Below are positions 29,488 to 36,265 of a stretch of DNA of 64,000 bases, piece after piece. Below the pieces are notes generated by a model. It saw nothing but the letters and a program-made list of their open reading frames with translations, ran no database searches and was not told where the DNA came from. Position 1 is the first letter of the stretch. Each line of letters starts with the position of its first letter. Made by a program: the position numbers and the translations under genes. The DNA comes from Falsibacillus pallidus (GTDB lineage: Bacteria; Bacillota; Bacilli; Bacillales; DSM-25281), in NCBI RefSeq assembly GCF_003350505.1, contig NZ_QQAY01000008.1, positions 1 to 64,000 on the forward strand, in the 5' to 3' direction.

Positions 29488-29526
29488 AAAAAAGAGGGGC
29501 TGCCATTCGCGGGGAGTCCCTTTTTT
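29488..29526 (+). terminator. Terminator after the MFS gene
   Basis: GGGGCT (29496-29501) pairs with AGTCCC (29515-29520, one G-U pair), extended by flanking A- and T-runs. Confidence 0.75.
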
Positions 29527-29563
29527 AAGAGATAAGAAAGTATAAAAAATCAGAGTGAAATCT

Positions 29564-29678
29564 GTCCAGCTCCAGCGCCTAGCCCCTCGAGGTCATAAGC
29601 CGCACCTCTACGGAAATCAGGATTTCCTTCGAGTTCCGTCTTATGCAGGTCGGGGCTGACCAAGGCGCTTGCGCTTTT
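29564..29678. repeat. Long imperfect hairpin repeat of Bacillaceae type
   Basis: A 115-base element with nested complementary parts: AGCGCC/GGCGCT near the outer ends, AGCCCC/GGGGCT, CATAAG/CTTATG, and an inner GGAAATC/GATTTCC (29612, 29620). It begins GTCCAGCTCCAGCGCC and ends GGCGCTTGCGCTTTT. I recognise the outer sequence from intergenic repeats in other Bacillus genomes but cannot verify it here. It separates the fdhA operon from fdhD and carries no gene. Confidence 0.75.
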
Positions 29679-29709
29679 CTAATACATAATGAAAGTGGGA
29701 GGTGCAAGC

Positions 29710-30510
29710 ATGAAGCAGACGTCTGTGAATCGTAAAATCATTCGCGTGGATAATGGACAAGCAGTCGAAATGGACGATCGAATTGTGACTGAATATCCTT
29801 TAACCATTAAAATCAATGGGGAAGAGTTTGTGACCATGGTCTGCACACCGGAATACATAGAAGACATGGCGGTCGGGTACCTCGCTTCAGAAGGCGTCAT
29901 TCGCCGCTATAATGAAATTGAGGATATTTGGGTACAAGAGGACAAAGGATTCATTCATATTAAGACGAACAACCCCAACCCCCTTTATCAGCAGTTCCAG
30001 AATAAGCGCTACGTCACTTCCTGCTGCGGAATGAGCAGGCAGGGATTTGTTTTCGTCAATGATAAAAGGACTGCCAAGATCATGAAGGAGAAGAATGTGT
30101 TTCTTACTCCGGATGAATGTCTGCGCCTGATGAAAGATATGCAGTCCCAAGCGGACATGTTCAAACAGACTGGCGGAGTCCATAATGCGGCACTATGCGA
30201 TAAGTCCGGCATCCTGTTGAGCCGGATGGATATCGGCAGGCATAACGCATTGGATAAAATTTATGGCTACTGCCTGAAAAATGGAATAGGGATGGATGGA
30301 AAAATCATTGCATTCAGCGGAAGACTTTCCTCTGAAATTTTATTAAAAGTGGCTAAAATCGGATGTGAAGTCGTCCTATCCAAGTCCGCCCCAACCGAAC
30401 TGGCTCTGGAGCAAGCGGAGGAACTAGGGATTACGACTGTGGGATTCATAAGGGGAAATTCGATGAACATATATACACATCCAGAACGGATCATCAGGGA
30501 GGGGAATTAA
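29710..30510 (+). CDS. fdhD: Formate dehydrogenase accessory protein FdhD
   Basis: A 266-residue sulphurtransferase that passes sulphur from a cysteine desulphurase to the molybdenum cofactor, a step formate dehydrogenase needs. The Cys motif is TSCCGMSRQG near residue 100, followed by the conserved TGGVHNAALCD and DIGRHNALDKIYG, and late SKSAPTELALEQAEELGIT (core SKSAPTELAL). GGGAGGTG lies six bases before the ATG at 29710; the frame is open 21 bases farther without a better start. It opens a three-gene group with moeA and mobB, whose starts follow closely. Confidence 0.93.
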   Translation: MKQTSVNRKIIRVDNGQAVEMDDRIVTEYPLTIKINGEEFVTMVCTPEYIEDMAVGYLASEGVIRRYNEIEDIWVQEDKGFIHIKTNNPNPLYQQFQNKRYVTSCCGMSRQGFVFVNDKRTAKIMKEKNVFLTPDECLRLMKDMQSQADMFKQTGGVHNAALCDKSGILLSRMDIGRHNALDKIYGYCLKNGIGMDGKIIAFSGRLSSEILLKVAKIGCEVVLSKSAPTELALEQAEELGITTVGFIRGNSMNIYTHPERIIREGN

Positions 30511-30511
30511 G

Positions 30512-31792
30512 TTGGTAGAAAAAAGAACACCCATTGCCGTTTCAGAAGCGGTAAAAAGAGTGATGAAATATGCAGCGGCAGGAGAGAAAGAAACCGTCGA
30601 AATTGAAAATGCATGCGGCCGGTATTTGGCAGAGCCGCTCATGGCAGATCATGACGTTCCGGCATTTGACCGCTCCCCGTATGACGGATTCGCCTTAAGG
30701 GCAGAGGATACTGATGGCTTAAGCTCCAGCAATCCTGGCCGATTTGAAGTCATCGGGCAGATTGGTGCAGGTTCAGTTTTTAACGGAACAGTAGGTCCCA
30801 ATCAAGCAGTAAGGATCATGACAGGAGCACAGATTCCGGAAGGCTGCAATGCCGTCATCATGCTGGAATTGACAAAAGAGATCGGTTCATCCATCGAAAT
30901 CAAGCGCTCTTTAATCAAGGGTGAGAATATTTCCTTTAAAGGCGAGGACACACAGAAAGGAACAGTCCTGGCAGAAAGAGGAACACTGATCAATGCAGGC
31001 ATTGTTGCGCTGTTGGCGACATTTGGCTATAAAAATGTGCCCGTTGCGAGAAAACCGGTGGTCGGGGTGCTCGCCACAGGCAGCGAGCTATTGGATATAG
31101 ATGAACCCATGCAGCCCGGAAAGATCCGCAACAGCAACACCTATATGCTCCTCGGTCAAATCGAAAGGGCAGGCGGAAAGCCAATTTATCTTGGCAAACT
31201 GGATGATAACTTGGAAGAATGCTATAAAGCAGTCGCAGAAGCTATGGAAAAAGTGGACATCCTCATCACAACCGGAGGCGTTTCCGTCGGAGACTACGAT
31301 TATTTGCCGGCGATCTATGAAAAACTGGGGGCAGAGGTCCTATTCAATAAAATCGGCATGCGTCCAGGCAGTGTCACAACCGTTGCCCAGTCAAACGGAA
31401 AGCTCCTATTCGGATTATCCGGAAATCCATCGGCCTGCTATGTCGGGTTCGAACTGTTTGTGCGGCCCGTTTTGCGGACAAATCTTTTCAATACCCGCCC
31501 TCATTTAAGGAAAGCACGTGCGCGGCTGGCATTAGACTTTTCCAAAGCGAATCCTTTCACTAGGTTCGTAAGAGGAACATTACAGTATGACGAGGCTGGA
31601 ACCTTGTCAGCAGCCCCATCGGGATTTGATAAATCAAGCGCCGTTTCGTCTCTTGCCTCTGCGGACGTGCTCATCGTATTGCCAGGCGGGACAAGGGGCT
31701 ATCAGGAAGGGATGCTCGTTGATATCCTTCTCCTAGAAGACCAAAACGGAAGTGAGTGGCCATGGGAAAACATCGTCGCATCCTACAAATAG
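30512..31792 (+). CDS. moeA: Molybdopterin molybdenumtransferase
   Basis: A 426-residue MoeA that inserts molybdate into adenylylated molybdopterin. Domains are in the usual order: the N-terminal part with the conserved PAFDRSPYDGFALRAEDT (about 50-67), the MoCF domain with GVLATGSEL and ITTGGVSVGDYD (about 185-265), GLSGNPSACYVGFELFVRP, and a C-terminal beta domain. It starts with TTG after GGGAGGGG, one base after the fdhD stop. Its end overlaps mobB by 31 bases. Confidence 0.95.
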   Translation: MVEKRTPIAVSEAVKRVMKYAAAGEKETVEIENACGRYLAEPLMADHDVPAFDRSPYDGFALRAEDTDGLSSSNPGRFEVIGQIGAGSVFNGTVGPNQAVRIMTGAQIPEGCNAVIMLELTKEIGSSIEIKRSLIKGENISFKGEDTQKGTVLAERGTLINAGIVALLATFGYKNVPVARKPVVGVLATGSELLDIDEPMQPGKIRNSNTYMLLGQIERAGGKPIYLGKLDDNLEECYKAVAEAMEKVDILITTGGVSVGDYDYLPAIYEKLGAEVLFNKIGMRPGSVTTVAQSNGKLLFGLSGNPSACYVGFELFVRPVLRTNLFNTRPHLRKARARLALDFSKANPFTRFVRGTLQYDEAGTLSAAPSGFDKSSAVSSLASADVLIVLPGGTRGYQEGMLVDILLLEDQNGSEWPWENIVASYK

Positions 31793-32268
31793 TCGGCTAC
31801 CAAAACAGCGGCAAAACAACGCTGATCGAAAAGTTGATTCGGCGGTTAAGCGAGTCCGGACTCGAAACAGGAGTCATCAAACATCATGGACATGGGGGGG
31901 AGCCTGAGATTGGTACGCCTTCAAAAGACAGCACCCGAACATTTAAAGCGGGTGCTGCGGTATCAGGCGTTGAGGGCGACGGGGTCCTCCAGCTCGCTGC
32001 CAGAGTATCCGAATGGAATCTCGAGAAGTGGCTGGAATTCTATGCGTTCTTTTCGGTGGATGTGCTTTTGGTGGAAGGCTATAAAAAAGAGGACTATCCG
32101 AAAGTAGTGCTTGTGAGGAGTGCCGAGGACTGGGAAGAACTGCGGAATTTGTCCAACATCCAATGCGTGATCTCAATGGAGGCGCAGATTGTGGATGGCG
32201 GCATCCCGGTCTATACCCGGGAGCAGGAAGCGGAGTATATGGAATATTTGATGGAATCCCTCTTGTGA
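31762..32268 (+). CDS. mobB: Molybdopterin-guanine dinucleotide biosynthesis protein MobB
   Basis: A 168-residue GTP-binding protein that helps MobA convert molybdopterin to its guanine dinucleotide, the form used by formate dehydrogenase. The P-loop is GYQNSGKTTLIEKL at about residues 10-23, then VIKHHGHGGEP and DSTRTFKAGA, and the conserved VLLVEGYKKEDYPKVVL near residue 100. The ATG at 31762 is used; it lies inside the 3' end of moeA. The first repeat block starts 29 bases after its stop. Confidence 0.93.
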   Translation: MGKHRRILQIVGYQNSGKTTLIEKLIRRLSESGLETGVIKHHGHGGEPEIGTPSKDSTRTFKAGAAVSGVEGDGVLQLAARVSEWNLEKWLEFYAFFSVDVLLVEGYKKEDYPKVVLVRSAEDWEELRNLSNIQCVISMEAQIVDGGIPVYTREQEAEYMEYLMESLL

Positions 32269-32296
32269 AAGGGGGATTTTTTTGTTTGGAATGGGG

Positions 32297-33060
32297 GAAG
32301 TTGAGCGGTTGCTGTCCAAAGTTCGGCGGTGAGGGTGAAAAGTTGAGTGGTCGCCGGAGAAAGTTGCGGGGTAAACCGAAAAAGTTCGGCGGTTACTCCA
32401 TAAAGTACGGAGCAAACCGAGCTCACGGTTCCGCGGCTGCAAAAAAAAATCTCGATCAGCCCAAATTCGCGCCTGCTCCAACAAATTGAGCGACTGGAAG
32501 TGGGGAAATATGAAGAGTTGAGCGGTTCCCGGCCAGAGTTAGGCGGTGAGGGCAAAAAGTTGAGTGGTCGGCCGAAAAAGTTGCGGGGTAAATCACGAAA
32601 GTTGAGCGGTTAGATACAAAAGTTCGGAGCAAATCCATGTGATCAATTCAATTTGTCCGGCTTCGCCGATATTTGGCAAAGGCTATCCTGCTACAGGAGT
32701 GGGATATTCCATAAAAGGGAAAGTTGAGCGGTTCTCGTCCAAAGTTCGGCGGTGAGGGCAAAAAGTTGAGCGGTCGGCCGAAAAAGTTGCGGGGTAAACC
32801 GAAAAAGTTCGTCGGTCGCCCCACAAAGTTCGGAGCAAACCGAGCTCACGGTTCCGCGGAGAGACCAAAAGATTCATAAGCTCAGATCCGCGCCAGCTCC
32901 CACAAATTGAGCAATTAGAGGTTTTCAAATATGAAGAGTTGAGCGGTTCTGCTCCAAAGTTCGGCGGTGAGGGCGAAAAGTTGAGCGGTCGCCGGAAAAA
33001 GTTGAGGGATTACTTGCGAAAGTTGAGTGGTCGCCACACAAAGTTCGGAGCAACCCTCAG
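32297..33060. repeat. Four hexameric 21-bp repeat blocks (A-D)
   Basis: Each block has exactly six units with starts exactly 21 bases apart. Block A starts at 32297, 32318, 32339, 32360, 32381, 32402; B runs from 32514 to 32619 (first and last unit starts), C from 32720 to 32825, and D from 32935 to 33040. The shared core is AAAGTTSRGYGGT, followed by eight more variable bases. The units are position-specific: unit 1 reads AGTTGAGCGGTT, unit 2 AGTTCGGCGGTGAG, unit 4 mostly AGTTGCGGGGTAAA, and unit 6 always ends GGAGCAA. Spacers between blocks are about 80-95 bases. There is no ribosome site, and all frames stay open only because 21 is a multiple of three. The rest of 32269-33138 is spacer. 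Confidence 0.95.
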
Positions 33061-33138
33061 GTTCTCTAGCAGAAATGTCATTTGAAAAAAGGGAATTATA
33101 GTTTAAGTGACGAAAGTATGGGAAAAAGGAGTGATTAC

Positions 33139-34125
33139 ATGATAGTTAAGCAATTGACTGTGCCCATTCAAATTCGAAAATTGGAAGCATTGCTGAATCG
33201 ATTTCCCATCCATGATGAAAGGAGAGAAAGAATTTTTTCGGATTATCAAAAGGCATACTCAGGCTATATTGGGGAGAAGGCAATGCAGTATCCATTGAGT
33301 TACTTGGATCCTGAAAGGTATTTGATTTTTCACGATATACGGCTGAAGGCTGGGGAGCATTTCTTTCAAATAGATATCCTCATATTATCCACAAAGTTCA
33401 TTTTGATATCGGAAGTGAAAAATATTACTGGCAGGTTGTTCCTTGATCATGAACATAAGCAATTAATTCGTACCATAGATGATAAGGAAGAGAGTTTCAC
33501 CTATCCAATAGATCAATTGACACTCCAACAAATTCAATTAAAAAAGTGGCTTCACCAGCATTCATTTCCTCTTCTTCCGATTGAAGGCCTCGTTGTCTTC
33601 ACAAATGAATCTTCTATTTTAACCTCTTCTAAACCTCATGAAAAAATCATCAAAAAATCGTCGTTCATTCATAAAATGCTTGACCTTGAAAAAAGATTTA
33701 ACCAAGTACCTGATTATAGTGAAAATATTAATACTCTAAGTGACACCATCCTCCAAAATCATACTCCGCAAAATAAATCTCTCCTTCAAAAATATCAAAT
33801 TTCCAAAGATGAACTAATCACAGGGATCCAATGCCCAAACTGCCAACAGTTTGCTATGAAGAGATCTTATAAATATTTTAATTGTTCTCAGTGTAGAAGT
33901 TCTTCAAAATCAGCTTATCTCAAAGCATTGGAAGAGTATGTGCTATTGTTTGATTCTTTGTTGACAAATAAACAAGGAAGAGAGTTCTTAGAAATTAAGT
34001 CGCCTGATTTAATGCAAAGGATCCTCAGGGAAATTTCTGCGGAAAGGTTTGGAGTGAATAAATCTACTAGTTACAGAATTTGTTTGGAGGCGCTGGGAAA
34101 ATTGAAAAAAGAATCTCTGGAATAA
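33139..34125 (+). CDS. NERD-domain protein with zinc ribbon
   Basis: A 328-residue protein with an N-terminal NERD (nuclease-related) domain at about residues 35-165. The restriction-nuclease-like residues are visible: Glu46 in YIGEKAM, Asp79 in FFQIDILIL and Glu92-Val-Lys94 in ISEVKNITG. A Cys4 zinc ribbon follows (Cys232, 235, 249, 252: CPNC then CSQC) and a helical C-terminal part of about 70 residues. The start is at 33139 because AAGGAGTG lies seven bases before it; earlier in-frame ATGs lack a site. Its codons look more A/T-rich than those of the genes on either side. It lies alone between repeat blocks D and E, the next block starting five bases after its stop. Cleavage of nucleic acid is possible but unproven for the family. 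Confidence 0.82.
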   Translation: MIVKQLTVPIQIRKLEALLNRFPIHDERRERIFSDYQKAYSGYIGEKAMQYPLSYLDPERYLIFHDIRLKAGEHFFQIDILILSTKFILISEVKNITGRLFLDHEHKQLIRTIDDKEESFTYPIDQLTLQQIQLKKWLHQHSFPLLPIEGLVVFTNESSILTSSKPHEKIIKKSSFIHKMLDLEKRFNQVPDYSENINTLSDTILQNHTPQNKSLLQKYQISKDELITGIQCPNCQQFAMKRSYKYFNCSQCRSSSKSAYLKALEEYVLLFDSLLTNKQGREFLEIKSPDLMQRILREISAERFGVNKSTSYRICLEALGKLKKESLE

Positions 34126-34129
34126 ACCA

Positions 34130-34461
34130 TAAGTTGAGCGGTTCCAGTCCAAAGTTCGGGGGTCAGAGCAAAAAGTTGAGGGGTCGCAGGGAAAAGTTGC
34201 GGGGTAAAGCGTGAAAGTTGAGTGGTCGCACCACAAAGTTCGGAGCAAATCCATGGGATCCACTCAATTTGCACTGCTACGCCGATATTTGGCAAAGGCT
34301 ATCCTGCTGCAGGAGTGGGATATTGCATAAAAGGGATAGTTGAGCGGTTCCCGTCCAAAGTTCGGGGGTCAGAGCAAAAAGTTGAGCGGTCGCCCGAAAA
34401 AGTTGAGTGGTAACTTGCGAAAGTTCGGCGGTCCCACCACAAAGTTCGGAGCAAACTCCAT
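34130..34461. repeat. Two further hexameric 21-bp repeat blocks (E-F)
   Basis: These have the same architecture as blocks A-D. E has units at 34130, 34151, 34172, 34193, 34214 and 34235; F at 34336, 34357, 34378, 34399, 34420 and 34441. The 80-base spacer between them closely matches the spacer between B and C, including CGCCGATATTTGGCAAAGG and the hairpin TCCTGCTGCAGGA. In both E and F unit 2 reads AGTTCGGGGGTCAGAG, a variant not found in A-D. Confidence 0.95.
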
Positions 34462-34723
34462 GCATCCCAGGGCCAGCGCAACTTACTCTCCACCAGAACC
34501 ACCCCATTCAAAAGCATCACAACCTTATTTTCCAAAAAAATTTCAATCACATCTATTTAACATATTCCATGAGATTCGGTATAATCAATAATTGGCGGCC
34601 AAATGAGTGTTTAAAGGAGAATGGTATAACTCCTTTACATAAGCAGGATATTAATAGGTATACAACAACAGGTAACGGGTACATTCCTTATAGGAATACT
34701 TAATACACGAAGGAGGAACTAGC
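34462..34723. other. Non-coding stretch before gnd
   Basis: It contains one perfect inverted repeat, TAAAGGAG/CTCCTTTA (34612-34619 and 34630-34637), whose arms include ribosome-site-like sequence, and the gnd ribosome site GAAGGAGG. No gene, terminator with a T-run or convincing promoter was seen. Confidence 0.5.
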
Positions 34724-35617
34724 ATGAAAGTTGGTTTAGTCGGTTTAGGGAAAATGGGTCTTAATTTAGGTCAGAATTTACTTGATCATAAGCATGAAGT
34801 GGCAGCATTTGATTTGAATACAGAAGCTGTTAAGCAAATGGAAGGATTCGGGGCAAAAGGGTTCGGAAGCTTGAAAGAGCTCGTAGAGTCTATGGAGAAG
34901 CCTCGCGTTCTTTGGATCATGGTTCCGCATAGTGTGGTGGATTCCGTTCTTGAGGAAGTGACGCCGCTTTTAAGTGAAGGGGATATCGTCATTGAGGCAG
35001 GAAACTCTCATTTTAAAGAATCTGTTCGCCGCTATAACCAGTTGAAAGAGTCCGGCGTTCACTTCATGGATTGCGGAACTTCCGGCGGGATGGAAGGCGC
35101 TCGCCATGGTGCATGCTACATGATCGGTGGAGATCCGGAAGCTTGGGAAGTAGTCGAGCCGATTTTCCGTGATACTGCAGTTGAAAACGGATATCTTTAC
35201 ACTGGTAAAGCTGGAAGCGGCCATTTCTTGAAAATGGTTCACAATGGCATCGAGTACGGTATGATGGCTGCAATCGGTGAAGGCTTTGAAGTATTGGAGA
35301 AAAGCGAATTCGACTATGACTATGAAAAAGTTGGACGAGTTTGGAACAATGGTTCTGTCATCCGTTCTTGGCTGATGGAATTGACGGAGCGTGCATTCTC
35401 CAAGGATGCGAAGCTTGATGACATCAGAGGCGTTATGCATTCTTCCGGTGAAGGAAAATGGACAGTGGAAACAGCGCTTGATCTTCAGGCTGCAACACCT
35501 GTCATTGCTATGTCACTTCTTATGCGCTACCGTTCATTGGATAACGATACGTTTACAGGAAAAGTGGTTGCTGCTCTTCGCAATGAATTTGGCGGGCATG
35601 CAGTGGAGAAAAAATAA
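34724..35617 (+). CDS. gnd: 6-phosphogluconate dehydrogenase, decarboxylating (short form)
   Basis: A 297-residue enzyme that converts 6-phosphogluconate to ribulose 5-phosphate and CO2. It is the short (about 300-residue) type that resembles B. subtilis YqeC rather than the 470-residue GndA. The Rossmann motif is GLVGLGKMGLNLGQNL, with an Asp (FDLN) at the end of the second strand that favours NAD over NADP. The substrate motifs are DCGTSGGMEGARHG (about 117-130), and GHFLKMVHNGIEYGMM holding the catalytic Lys. GAAGGAGG lies eight bases before the ATG. It is monocistronic with a terminator. Confidence 0.92.
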   Translation: MKVGLVGLGKMGLNLGQNLLDHKHEVAAFDLNTEAVKQMEGFGAKGFGSLKELVESMEKPRVLWIMVPHSVVDSVLEEVTPLLSEGDIVIEAGNSHFKESVRRYNQLKESGVHFMDCGTSGGMEGARHGACYMIGGDPEAWEVVEPIFRDTAVENGYLYTGKAGSGHFLKMVHNGIEYGMMAAIGEGFEVLEKSEFDYDYEKVGRVWNNGSVIRSWLMELTERAFSKDAKLDDIRGVMHSSGEGKWTVETALDLQAATPVIAMSLLMRYRSLDNDTFTGKVVAALRNEFGGHAVEKK

Positions 35618-35630
35618 TAAGTGTTTCTTA

Positions 35631-35660
35631 AAAGCCAGGGTGAATTCCCTGGCTTTTTTT
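35631..35660 (+). terminator. gnd terminator
   Basis: AAAGCCAGGG pairs perfectly with CCCTGGCTTT around TGAATT, followed by a T-run. Confidence 0.92.
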
Positions 35661-35742
35661 GTCCCAGTTTTTGAACATTTTTTGAACGCACATTCCTGCC
35701 TTGACTTCATTTTTTGAATCCATTAAAGTTAATGCAGTAATA

Positions 35743-35777
35743 TAGTTCAAGTGTTTAACTATTAAAGACGAGAACTA
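35743..35777 (+). promoter_or_regulatory. Possible MarR-type operator and promoter
   Basis: The inverted halves TAGTTC (35743-35748) and GAACTA (35772-35777) lie upstream of the marR-type gene. TTGAAT (35714) and TAATAT (35738) with an 18-base gap could be its promoter, so the first half-site would overlap the -10. Confidence 0.4.
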
Positions 35778-35800
35778 TTTTTTGACAAGGAGGGTCATAC

Positions 35801-36262
35801 GTGACAGAAGATCATATAAAAAAGCTGACGGATCAATATATAGAACTATCATTTTCAGTGACTAAAAGGGCTGAAAATCTTATCAAATGCCAGATTGGGG
35901 ACGATTTAACGAACGACCAGCATTATATTCTCCGATACATAGTGAAAAAGGAAGTTTGTACTTCGACGGAGCTTGCCGAAGTTTTTGAAGTCAAGAAAAG
36001 CGCCATCACTGCCATGATCAATCGGATGACAGAGAAAGGTCTTATACAGAGGGAGCGGGATGAGAAGGATCGCCGTGTCATATATCTGACACTCTCAAAA
36101 GAGGGAAAAGCGCTTTTTGATGAGACGGAAGCTCGGATTCACAAATTGGTCGCTTCATTGATCAAGAAGTTTGATCAGGAAGAAATTGAACAGTTTATCA
36201 AGACGTATGAGAAGTTGAACAAAGTCATTTTGGAAAGCAAAGATCTTCAAATGGGGGAGTAA
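35801..36262 (+). CDS. MarR family transcriptional regulator (YdgG-like)
   Basis: A 153-residue winged-helix regulator. The helix-turn-helix falls at about residues 55-78 (TSTELAEVFEVKKSAITAM), followed by the wing motif RERDEKDRRVIYLTLSKEG (core DEKDRRVIYLTL). It starts with GTG after AAGGAGGG. The gene lies three bases before an MMPL transporter gene, the same pairing as B. subtilis ydgG-ydgH, so it most likely represses its own operon and is released by a toxic compound or lipid. Confidence 0.9.
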   Translation: MTEDHIKKLTDQYIELSFSVTKRAENLIKCQIGDDLTNDQHYILRYIVKKEVCTSTELAEVFEVKKSAITAMINRMTEKGLIQRERDEKDRRVIYLTLSKEGKALFDETEARIHKLVASLIKKFDQEEIEQFIKTYEKLNKVILESKDLQMGE

Positions 36263-36265
36263 ATC

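Noticed and set aside
32297-34461. CRISPR array
   Set aside because: The conserved core is 13 bases and the variable part eight; units are position-specific between blocks, and no cas genes are near.
32163-34550. Open frames of 60-115 codons on both strands through the 21-bp arrays, giving seven-residue repeats such as KFGG or TAQL patterns
   Set aside because: They have no ribosome sites, are open in several frames on both strands at once, and follow from a repeat length divisible by three.
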